Positions 1-5,438 of a stretch of DNA of 5,438 nt are shown one piece after another. Under the pieces are notes generated by a model. The model did not search any database. It was not told the DNA's origin and saw only the letters and a program-made list of their open reading frames with translations. Every line of letters begins with the position of its first letter. The first letter of the stretch is position 1. The stretch is from an uncultured Eubacteriales bacterium (lineage in GTDB: Bacteria; Bacillota; Clostridia; Christensenellales; UBA1242): the NCBI GenBank assembly GCA_948949055.1, contig CARBWQ010000075.1, forward strand, positions 1-5,438, in the 5' to 3' direction. The translations under genes and the position numbers were made by a program.

Positions 1-136
1 CAATGATAGATCCAGCAGTTACGTTCTCTCCACCATAAGCTTTTACGCCAAGACGTTTGCTTTGTGAATCACGACCGTTTTTAGTACTACCACCACCCTT
101 CTTATGAGCAAAAAGTTGAGCATTAAACTTAAACAT
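1..136 (-). CDS. rpmA: 50S ribosomal protein L27, N-terminal part (truncated by window edge)
   Basis: The first 45 codons of L27 are present and the rest lies beyond position 1. L27 is a large-subunit protein whose N-terminal tail reaches the peptidyl-transferase centre. The read begins [24 protein letters not shown] and continues with [12 protein letters not shown], the conserved L27 core. Residues 1-9 are the extension typical of Firmicutes. By family knowledge, Prp cleaves after the Phe of the QLF motif (here F9), so the mature protein would start at Ala10-His11-Lys12-Lys13. The ATG at 136-134 is chosen because it gives this extension and has a strong GGAGGT five bases upstream. The start lies inside the end of prp (8 bp overlap), so translation is probably coupled to it. 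The identification is very secure. Confidence 0.97.
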   Translation of the reverse strand, partial: MFKFNAQLFAHKKGGGSTKNGRDSQSKRLGVKAYGGENVTAGSII

Positions 137-452
137 TTTTTACCTCCAAATTTGCAAATTTTTCTTCACCTATTATTATTGACTTGAATGATTCTTGACA
201 GGTTTTAAATATTACCTGAGTATCATTATTATTTGAATCTTTTTCGTTGATTGAAATTTTAAGATAGCCATCTGATATTTCATGAAAAGCTTTAACCTTC
301 AAAACATCCTCTATGCCAACAATAGCAAGTTGTGCAACCGTTGACAATTGAGCACATAATAGGTCTTTGCCATATTCATCTTTACCAGTATGTCCTTTCA
401 CTTCAAAGCCAATAAATAGATTGTTTTTTTTATAAAAAGTAATCTTTGTCAT
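129..452 (-). CDS. prp: Ribosomal-processing cysteine protease Prp (YsxB family)
   Basis: This 107-residue cytosolic protein matches the Prp/YsxB family in length, position and active-site motif. Prp is a cysteine protease that removes the N-terminal extension of L27 (and of some phage proteins that carry the same motif). Visible signature: GH at residues 20-21, then [13 protein letters not shown] at 26-38. This gives His21 and Cys33 the 12-residue separation of the family's catalytic pair, with conserved Asp30 and Ser37 nearby. The segment [12 protein letters not shown] (40-51) continues the usual helix. The gene lies between rplU (7-nt gap) and rpmA (8-bp overlap), the classical Firmicute order, and the L27 here does have the cleavable extension. 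The ATG start at 452-450 has only a weak AAGG ribosome site that overlaps the rplU stop codon, suggesting low, reinitiation-dependent synthesis. The stop is TAA at 131-129. Confidence 0.95.
   Translation of the reverse strand: MTKITFYKKNNLFIGFEVKGHTGKDEYGKDLLCAQLSTVAQLAIVGIEDVLKVKAFHEISDGYLKISINEKDSNNNDTQVIFKTCQESFKSIIIGEEKFANLEVKNV
142..147 (-). promoter_or_regulatory. Ribosome binding site of rpmA, inside prp
   Basis: The minus strand reads GGAGGT followed by five A residues and then ATG at 136. This is a full-strength Shine-Dalgarno site lying wholly within the last codons of prp. Ribosomes translating prp must pass through it, which fits coupled translation while letting L27 be made in much larger amounts than the protease. 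Confidence 0.9.
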
Positions 453-457
453 ATCAG

Positions 458-461
458 CCTT
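458..461 (-). promoter_or_regulatory. Weak ribosome binding site of prp overlapping the rplU stop
   Basis: The minus strand around the junction reads AGTAAGGCTGATATG. The only Shine-Dalgarno-like bases are AAGG, five bases before the ATG, and two of them belong to the TAA stop of rplU. The rplU and rpmA sites are full GGAGG types, so prp is probably translated mainly by ribosomes that have just finished rplU, at a lower rate. Confidence 0.7.
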
Positions 462-768
462 ACTTTTTAATTGAAGTTATCTTTAATTGAGTGAATGGTT
501 GTCTGTGACCTTGTTTCTTTCTCTCGTTTTTCTTTGGCTTATATTTGAAAACAACGATCTTATCGCCCTTACCATGAGCAACAACTTCTGCTTCACAAAC
601 TGCACCTGCTACGAGAGGATTTCCTGTAACAACAGTTTTTCCATCACTGATAAGCATTACATCTAAATTGACTTTATCGCCAACAGCATTAGTAATTTTT
701 TCAACACTGATAATGTCATTTTCACTAACTTTGTATTGCTTTCCACCACATTGAACAATAGCAAACAT
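460..768 (-). CDS. rplU: 50S ribosomal protein L21
   Basis: This is a complete L21, a large-subunit 23S rRNA-binding protein, at 102 residues the usual family length. It starts MFAIVQCGGKQYKV, the standard L21 N terminus. It ends with a basic segment, KYKPKKNERKKQGHRQPFTQLKI at residues 75-97, in which GHRQPFT (87-93) is the family signature and the Lys/Arg cluster is the RNA-binding part. The ATG at 768-766 has an AGGAGGT site seven bases upstream. rplU is the first gene of the operon rplU-prp-rpmA and has its own near-consensus promoter at 883-911 plus a leader of about 108 nt likely to regulate it. Nothing is unusual in the protein itself. Confidence 0.98.
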   Translation of the reverse strand: MFAIVQCGGKQYKVSENDIISVEKITNAVGDKVNLDVMLISDGKTVVTGNPLVAGAVCEAEVVAHGKGDKIVVFKYKPKKNERKKQGHRQPFTQLKITSIKK

Positions 769-876
769 TTTCTATACCTCCTCTAACCAAACTCGCTGTT
801 TTAATCGGGTGCTAATATTTCAATAGTCAAAATAAACAAGTTCTATTAGACTTATTAACCCTACACATGCGGATAC
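769..876 (-). promoter_or_regulatory. 5' leader of the rplU operon, candidate L21 autoregulatory leader
   Basis: The transcript from the promoter at 883-911 would have an untranslated leader of about 108 nt before rplU, long for a simple mRNA. Firmicutes commonly carry an L21 leader (Rfam RF00559) at this place, which is thought to bind L21 and repress the operon. Pairings visible by eye are GGGU (861-858) with ACCC (810-807), closing CUAAUA (849-844) with UAUUAG (817-812). A small hairpin, AAAC-AGCGA-GUUU, follows further 3'. A competing pairing of UCUAAU (850-845) with GUUAGA (787-782) would sit against the Shine-Dalgarno site. The segment GCACCCGAUUAAAACAGCG is the kind of GC-containing island that stands out from the AT-rich surroundings and is likely to be conserved. 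Position and length support the call; the exact fold is inference. Confidence 0.65.
776..782 (-). promoter_or_regulatory. Ribosome binding site of rplU
   Basis: AGGAGGT on the minus strand lies seven bases before the ATG at 768. It directly follows GTTAGA (787-782), sharing its last base, and that sequence can pair with an upstream segment of the leader. Access to this site could therefore be controlled. Confidence 0.9.
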
Positions 877-882
877 CTATTA

Positions 883-911
883 AATATAACACAAAACCTA
901 TAAAAAGTCAA
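883..911 (-). promoter_or_regulatory. Vegetative sigma-A promoter of the rplU-prp-rpmA operon
   Basis: The minus strand has TTGACT (911-906), a 17-bp spacer and TATATT (888-883). A TG one base before the -10 box makes it an extended -10 promoter. The bases just upstream of the -35 are T-rich runs, resembling an UP element. Transcription would start near 876. The rest of the gap towards the terminator (912-1011) is AT-rich and shows no gene. Confidence 0.88.
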
Positions 912-1011
912 GAAAAAAGTAAAAGTTTATTATATAATTTACCACTATGAAAATTATATTTTCTATTTAATTTGATTTCTTTATATAAATATTTATAAAA
1001 TAGATTTAACG

Positions 1012-1039
1012 AAAAAAGTGACTAAGACTAGTCACTTTT
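1012..1039 (-). terminator. Intrinsic terminator after the surface-protein gene
   Basis: Starting 10 nt past the TAA stop, the minus strand forms a perfect 11-bp stem, AAAAGTGACTA with TAGTCACTTTT, around the four-base loop GTCT. It runs into six T residues (1017-1012). The stem has only three G-C pairs, but its length and the U-run make it a good terminator. It insulates the ribosomal operon from the upstream gene. On the plus strand there is no comparable U-run beyond the stem, so it acts mainly leftward. Confidence 0.92.
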
Positions 1040-1049
1040 AACTTAGAAA

Positions 1050-4000
1050 TTATTTATCTTTATACTTCTTTTCTTTCTTGTCAAGTTTAACTTTACTTAC
1101 AACAAAGTAAATTACTACACCAGCAAGAATAGCAACTGAGAGTCCAATTAAAACTCCACCCATAACTTCTTTTACATCAACATCTGATTTTTCATCAGTA
1201 GTAACTTCAAAAGATACAGATTGAGAAGTTTCATTGCCAGCTTTATCCTTAACAATGAATGTAAGAGTATAGCTACCAGCTCTATCAAGCTTATGAGTAT
1301 AGATATATTCACCTTTAACATCAGATTCATTTTCAAGTTTTGTATAACTGTCATCAAGAGTAGTATTTCTAATTCTTATAGTCATGTTTTCTTTCATCCA
1401 CTCAACATCTTCTGTTGCGTTGTCTGATACAGTAAAGCCTGCAAATTGAATTTTCATAGTTTCGCCTAGCTTATACTTAGTTTTAACCAAGTTTTTACCT
1501 AGTGTAACTTCTGGACCAACTACATCACCATTTTTGATTGTATATTCTACAACCTTAGCTTCACCTACATTTGCTTCTGTCTTATCCATAGCTTGAATTG
1601 AATATTTGATAGTATATCTACCATTATCAGCAAGAGTGAGGAAGATTTCGCCATTTCTTGCTACAAAGTTTGAATTATTTTCAGGTAAGCCATTCTCCCA
1701 TTTTGCAAAAGGAATTGTTGCAAGAGTTGTAGTAGTGTTACCAGAAGTTTTAGTTATAGTAACAACTGAATCTTCATTATTTGTTTGGTAATCACTGCCA
1801 TTAAACTCTACATTTGGCTTTTCAATCTTGATTTCTTTGCCTAACTCTTCATAAGATTCAGCATATACATTTTCATCAAATGTAACAGTCATTTCAACGC
1901 CACCGACATTGATTGTTTGAATCTTACTTTCGCAAGTATAAACTTTTACAATTTCTTCAAGAACTTTCATTTGATTATCATTTAGCTCTAATCCATCGCC
2001 TTGAAGACTTGTGTTTGCACCTAAAACATACTCGCCATCAACATTTACAATTTTAACGAAATATTTTTCATTATTATATTTGTAAATGAGTTTACCATTT
2101 TCAAGGAAAATCATACCATTATTTGCCACACTAGCAGATGAAGCGAATACGTTTGAATCTTTTGAGTATTGCATCAAATAAACTCTATATTGAAGTTTGA
2201 AAGTACCCTTCTTGTTTCCTGTGAAATAATACTTATCAAGTTTATAAGAATCAGTAGCAGAAATAATTGTAGTTGTATAATATGTTGCAGTCTTTGCATC
2301 ATCATCTTCGTCAACGCCAACATAACCAAAGTCAGATGATTCAACTATTGAAAGAGTTGGAGGTACAAGATAATGTGATTGTCCTGCTTTAAGTTCAATA
2401 GTTTCAGAAGTGATATTTTCAATTTCTGGCTTATCAAATACAACTCCACCACCAACATTATAATTGAAATATGTTGTATAGTTATGATTTCCAGCATCAC
2501 TCACAGTAATAGCAACTTGATATTCACCAGCAGTTGAAGCACGGAAAGATCCAGCTTTAACCATAAATGATTCACTATAAGAATCAAAGTCTGTAAGCAT
2601 TTGAGAAGATTGCATTGAAAGTTTTCCAACTATTTCGTTTGCTTCATTTCTAATTATTTTATAAACATTAACTGTTGCAAACATATAGTCAACATTATCG
2701 TCAGTGAAATAGAGGGTTGGAAGTTCAATCTCTTTTGGAGCTTCAAACTTGTCATCAGATGTTGGAATGTTTTCAGCTCTATATAACACTGGCATAAGTT
2801 CATCTTGAACATCAGCTATTCTAATAATCTTGTTAAAGAATCCAGCATTGCCATAATCATCAATAGCATAAGCTAAAATTTCCAAATACTTAGCATCTTG
2901 TGGTTTATCAGCAAGGTTAACAGTATATACTGATTTAGAATTATCTACAAACCAACCTGCACTTTCAATAACCTTACCAGTTTCAGCATACCATTTAGAT
3001 GAAAGATTAGAGTTTGCTCTTTCAATATAATATTTCAAAGTTGAGTCTGTTTTTGAAGAACTAACAGGAGTTGACTTGTCAGCACCAAGATATCTATAAG
3101 CAGTCACAGTGTCAAGTCTTGAATCTTGTGAAGTTGCATCTGTCGCAGTTGCAACGTTAAATTCAATAGTATCACTTGCAAGGTAAACGGCTTGTAAGTC
3201 GCTTGTAAAACTAAGAGTTGGAACTGTTTCATCAACATAGTCAGCAGAAACAACAACAGAGTATCTTGAAGTAGTTTCATTGTTTATTTTATCGCTTGCA
3301 CCATAGATAAAAGTATAAGTTCCATCAGTGAATGTCTTTCTGTTTGAATTTTTTGGCTTAATGTAAGCATAACCAACCTCACCTTCTTTATCTAGAAGCA
3401 TCATTTTAGTAACTGCATCTGCGTCATTTGAATCAAGGTTCTCAACGATATCATTTCCGTCAACATCTTTATTAAATTCAGTTGTAACTAAAAGATATTT
3501 ATGCTCTTTTAAGAAAGCTTTAATTTCATTATCATCATCAACCTTCTTTCCTTCCATCAACATTTGATTTCTCAAATGATAATTATCACTTACGATTTGT
3601 TGATAGATAGAAGATTCTGCACTTGCACCAGTTCTTCTAGCAGGAGCAAATATAAGGTTATAATCATTATAAGCTTTTTCACTTATATCAAACATTGTAA
3701 CTGCTGTGTTATCAAGAATAGTTCTTCTTAAAGCAAGTTCCTCTTTTGCTACAAAATTGTCTGTACCACCAACAGCATACATAATTATATTTCTGTTTCC
3801 TGTTTGTGATTTAAGCATATTTAAAGCACTTGCATAAGTGTTGTCTTCTTCATTATAAGCATCTTTGTTTCCGGCGTCATAAACATATACACTAGCAGAT
3901 CTGCTATCTTTTACATTTGTGATTTCAAAACTTGTTCTGCTTTGAGAAACTGTATTGCCATAGAAATCTTTTACAGTGTAAGTGAATTTATAAGAGCCTT

Positions 4001-5144
4001 CATCATTTGCTTTAAATTTGCCATCTTCTGTCAAAACGTCATCTGTAACATCTATTTCATATCTACCATTAGAAGCTCTTTTTTCTACTTTAATAGTATA
4101 GTAAACTTCAATAGCTTCACTTGCAGGAGAGTTTGATGATTTTGTTGTTGCAGTAATTTTAGGCAATTCTCTTTCAACACCTACAATAGCAGTGATGTCA
4201 GAAACTGAACTAGACCAGCTTGTTTCAAGCTCGTAGCCCTTTTCTTCTGAGTCAGCCTTTTTCAAATAATAACCCTCTTTTACAGAGAAAGTTTTGCTAG
4301 TTGAAGAAACAAATACAGGACCATTTTCACTCATTTGATAGTAAGAATAGAAAACTTGAACATCTTGACCCTTTATATTTGCAAGGTCAGCATTTGAGAT
4401 ATAGTATTCAGTTTTACCTTCTACTTCTCTTGATTTAACTGAAACATTACTACCTTTTGCAATGCTAATAGTAACAAAGCTTTCTTTTTCATCATCACTT
4501 GGAAGTTGATAATCATCCTTATCAAGATTTGTAAAGTAATCATTTTCATTTTCATCAATAATAACTTCATCTTCACCATCTTTTATAGAAGGCATTGGAA
4601 GAATTATATCATTTGAAGTAAGAGCAAGATCATACACACTAGGGATTATGTTTTTGCTGTTTGAAGAGAAATCAAAGACAGCTTCGCCAACTTCACATTT
4701 GATAGTCAAGTCATAAGAATAAGTCATGCCATTTTCTTCTACTGTATAAACAATAGTATATCTTCCAACTCTGTCAGCAATAAAGCTTTTCCCATCAGAT
4801 GATTTACTAATCTTATCGTTGGTTGCCTTATAGAAAACATCAACAGATGACTTAATTCCACTTTCGTCAGCACTTCCGATAATATGTTTAGCCTTTTGAC
4901 CATCAGCATTTTTATATTCATATTCGCCTTCTGGAATTTTAACAGAATCACCCTTTTTTACAGTAAGATCTGCACTATTACCATTTACCTTAATGCTATT
5001 TAAACTAATCTTATTTCTATCTGTAATATTCTCAACAGCACCAGCTATTGCGTTAACTGGGAAAAACGCTGTACACATAATAAATGCAAAACCGATAGCA
5101 ACTCCTTTAAAAAGTCCTTTGAATTTGGATTTTTGTTTAACCAT
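1050..5144 (-). CDS. Large exported, membrane-anchored protein with multiple Ig-like domains
   Basis: This is a 1364-residue protein that I cannot assign to a named family. A basic N terminus (KQKSKFKGLFK) plus hydrophobic residues 14-30 and Ala-Ile-Ala at 32-34 form a Sec signal peptide, probably cut after A34. A membrane helix at about 1328-1349 is followed by a cytosolic tail with eight Lys, so most of the protein is outside. There is no C-terminal LPXTG, so the anchor is the helix itself. The pattern GxY/F....YxV..D..GN, typical of the end of Ig-like beta-sandwiches, recurs with its glycine at 127, 383, 608, 873, 980, 1175 and 1290, plus a variant ending at DDYGN (762-766). Residues 186-221 are a very acidic linker. 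Residues about 416-600 look non-Ig and contain an EF-hand-like loop (560-571). Cysteines are rare (24, 150, 1071). The ATG at 5144 has GAGGAG six bases upstream and a good promoter. Adhesion or matrix binding is plausible but unproven. Confidence 0.9.
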   Translation of the reverse strand: MVKQKSKFKGLFKGVAIGFAFIMCTAFFPVNAIAGAVENITDRNKISLNSIKVNGNSADLTVKKGDSVKIPEGEYEYKNADGQKAKHIIGSADESGIKSSVDVFYKATNDKISKSSDGKSFIADRVGRYTIVYTVEENGMTYSYDLTIKCEVGEAVFDFSSNSKNIIPSVYDLALTSNDIILPMPSIKDGEDEVIIDENENDYFTNLDKDDYQLPSDDEKESFVTISIAKGSNVSVKSREVEGKTEYYISNADLANIKGQDVQVFYSYYQMSENGPVFVSSTSKTFSVKEGYYLKKADSEEKGYELETSWSSSVSDITAIVGVERELPKITATTKSSNSPASEAIEVYYTIKVEKRASNGRYEIDVTDDVLTEDGKFKANDEGSYKFTYTVKDFYGNTVSQSRTSFEITNVKDSRSASVYVYDAGNKDAYNEEDNTYASALNMLKSQTGNRNIIMYAVGGTDNFVAKEELALRRTILDNTAVTMFDISEKAYNDYNLIFAPARRTGASAESSIYQQIVSDNYHLRNQMLMEGKKVDDDNEIKAFLKEHKYLLVTTEFNKDVDGNDIVENLDSNDADAVTKMMLLDKEGEVGYAYIKPKNSNRKTFTDGTYTFIYGASDKINNETTSRYSVVVSADYVDETVPTLSFTSDLQAVYLASDTIEFNVATATDATSQDSRLDTVTAYRYLGADKSTPVSSSKTDSTLKYYIERANSNLSSKWYAETGKVIESAGWFVDNSKSVYTVNLADKPQDAKYLEILAYAIDDYGNAGFFNKIIRIADVQDELMPVLYRAENIPTSDDKFEAPKEIELPTLYFTDDNVDYMFATVNVYKIIRNEANEIVGKLSMQSSQMLTDFDSYSESFMVKAGSFRASTAGEYQVAITVSDAGNHNYTTYFNYNVGGGVVFDKPEIENITSETIELKAGQSHYLVPPTLSIVESSDFGYVGVDEDDDAKTATYYTTTIISATDSYKLDKYYFTGNKKGTFKLQYRVYLMQYSKDSNVFASSASVANNGMIFLENGKLIYKYNNEKYFVKIVNVDGEYVLGANTSLQGDGLELNDNQMKVLEEIVKVYTCESKIQTINVGGVEMTVTFDENVYAESYEELGKEIKIEKPNVEFNGSDYQTNNEDSVVTITKTSGNTTTTLATIPFAKWENGLPENNSNFVARNGEIFLTLADNGRYTIKYSIQAMDKTEANVGEAKVVEYTIKNGDVVGPEVTLGKNLVKTKYKLGETMKIQFAGFTVSDNATEDVEWMKENMTIRIRNTTLDDSYTKLENESDVKGEYIYTHKLDRAGSYTLTFIVKDKAGNETSQSVSFEVTTDEKSDVDVKEVMGGVLIGLSVAILAGVVIYFVVSKVKLDKKEKKYKDK

Positions 5145-5150
5145 ACTAAT

Positions 5151-5156
5151 CTCCTC
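5151..5156 (-). promoter_or_regulatory. Ribosome binding site of the surface-protein gene
   Basis: GAGGAG on the minus strand lies six bases before the ATG at 5144 and fixes this start. The signal peptide begins directly at this Met, which agrees with the choice. Confidence 0.88.
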
Positions 5157-5174
5157 TAATTACCTAATGTATTA

Positions 5175-5194
5175 TTTAACAATTAATTGTAAAA
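5175..5194. repeat. Imperfect palindrome over the -10 box and start point
   Basis: The 12-bp core ACAATTAATTGT (5179-5190) is a perfect palindrome, and flanking TTT/AAA extends it to 20 bp with one mismatched pair. It covers nearly all of the -10 hexamer and the expected start point. That is where a dimeric repressor would block transcription, but such AT palindromes also arise by chance in this base composition. Confidence 0.45.
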
Positions 5195-5214
5195 CATTTT
5201 AAAAATTAAGTCAA
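5186..5214 (-). promoter_or_regulatory. Sigma-A promoter of the surface-protein gene
   Basis: TTGACT (5214-5209), a 17-bp spacer and TACAAT (5191-5186) on the minus strand each differ from consensus at one base. Transcription would start about 7 bp past the -10 box, near 5179, giving a short leader of about 35 nt. This is as strong on paper as the ribosomal-operon promoter, so the protein could be abundant unless a repressor acts. Confidence 0.85.
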
Positions 5215-5438
5215 CAAAATTGCTATATAAAACAAAAATATTTTGTGCTTGCAAGTCGCTTTTATGCTGTCTGATTTTCACTAGTTTTGTCGAAAAATAA
5301 TTACATAAAATTAGATAGTTTTAACTACATAGTTTTTTTAAAAAAATAATTTGAGATTAAAACTTTTTTTAAAATTTATGCACATTTTGATTGGCAAAAT
5401 AGTAGTATGTTAATGTGAAAGGGAATTAAAACAAAATG
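5215..5438. other. Non-coding AT-rich region upstream of the surface-protein gene
   Basis: I see no supportable gene here. Besides the tandem repeat, it has an inverted repeat ACAAAA-ATA-TTTTGT at 5232-5246, about 18 bp upstream of the -35. It also has T-run/A-run junctions at 5333-5346 (seven T then seven A) and 5364-5374 (seven T then four A). The last three bases are an ATG on the plus strand, preceded by AAAGGGA about 12 bases upstream. This could be the start of a divergent gene, but it cannot be judged from one codon. Confidence 0.6.
5299..5336. repeat. Short tandem repeat upstream of the surface-gene promoter
   Basis: Two adjacent 14-bp units, AATTAGATAGTTTT (5309-5322) and AACTACATAGTTTT (5323-5336), match at 12 of 14 positions. 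They are preceded by a partial unit, AATTACATAA (5299-5308). They lie about 95-125 bp upstream of the -35 box. They could be binding sites or just AT-rich drift. Confidence 0.4.

Noticed and set aside
825..830. Second TTGACT in the L21 leader as another promoter
   Set aside because: At 16-18 bp downstream there is no TATAAT-like hexamer (the sequence is around CGATTA), and the site is inside the structured leader.
984..997. Perfect 14-bp palindrome TATAAATATTTATA between terminator and operon promoter
   Set aside because: It is composed only of A and T in an extremely AT-rich gap, has no loop or U-run, and is expected by chance.
1050..1170. Sortase-type C-terminal sorting signal
   Set aside because: The helix and Lys-rich tail look like one, but no LPXTG-like motif precedes the helix; the nearest residues are acidic and Ser/Thr-rich.
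1221..1427. Plus-strand open frame of 68 codons inside the surface gene, with similar ones at 1606-1791, 3942-4136 and 4993-5202
   Set aside because: They lie antisense within the long minus-strand gene, have no convincing ribosome site or recognisable domain, and are expected in low-GC coding DNA.
3432..3899. von Willebrand A domain in the surface protein
   Set aside because: No DxSxS metal-binding motif is present in the central segment, despite its alpha/beta character.
4739..4951. Minus-strand open frame in another register of the surface gene, and another at 1172-1357
   Set aside because: They are out-of-frame shadows of the 1364-residue gene, which has the signal peptide, domains and ribosome site.
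5070..5080. Cys24 in the N-terminal hydrophobic segment as a lipoprotein attachment site
   Set aside because: The preceding residues are Phe-Ile-Met, which do not fit a lipobox (small residues before Cys). The Ala-Ile-Ala at 32-34 is a better signal-peptidase I site.
5376..5438. Twenty open codons at the right edge on the minus strand, possibly the end of another gene
   Set aside because: The peptide is short and low in complexity with no terminator after it; too little is visible to support a gene.
5436..5438. Plus-strand ATG at the window end as the start of a divergent gene
   Set aside because: The AAAGGGA site is about 12 bases away and the upstream TTGATT has only a poor -10 partner; one codon cannot be evaluated.

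Overview
The window is AT-rich chromosomal DNA, roughly one third G+C by eye. It almost certainly comes from a low-GC Gram-positive bacterium (Bacillota/Firmicutes sensu lato). Three things support this. The L27 gene encodes the N-terminal extension ending in QLF-AHKKG. The gene for the dedicated L27-processing protease Prp lies between the L21 and L27 genes. The promoters and Shine-Dalgarno sites are near-consensus Firmicute types. All genes are on the minus strand, so they read right to left. The three complete genes all end in TAA. The long gene uses TGG for tryptophan and has no in-frame TGA, which fits the standard bacterial code. I cannot name a genus; uncultured gut-type Clostridia or Bacilli would fit.

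From right to left, 5145-5438 is non-coding, AT-rich and tract-rich. It carries a near-consensus promoter (TTGACT-17-TACAAT) with an imperfect palindrome over the -10 box. The gene at 5144-1050 encodes a 1364-residue exported protein with a Sec signal peptide, about eight Ig-like beta-sandwich C-terminal signatures, a non-Ig central segment, one C-terminal membrane helix and a Lys-rich tail, without a sortase motif. It ends in a strong intrinsic terminator (1012-1039). About 100 bp further on, an extended -10 promoter (883-911) starts the ribosomal-protein operon: a leader of about 108 nt that is a candidate L21 autoregulatory leader, then rplU (L21), prp (YsxB-type cysteine protease) and the first 45 codons of rpmA (L27), cut by the window edge.

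The operon is a tight functional unit. L21 and L27 are both large-subunit proteins. Prp removes the L27 N-terminal extension so that the mature tail can reach the peptidyl-transferase centre. The prp and rpmA reading frames overlap by 8 bp, so protease and substrate are probably translationally coupled, while prp itself has a weak ribosome-binding site. The surface protein is insulated from the operon by its own terminator and looks like an accessory neighbour. I see no mobile element, CRISPR, tRNA or rRNA. The parts least explained by known biology are the large surface protein, especially its central segment, and the fine structure of the L21 leader.
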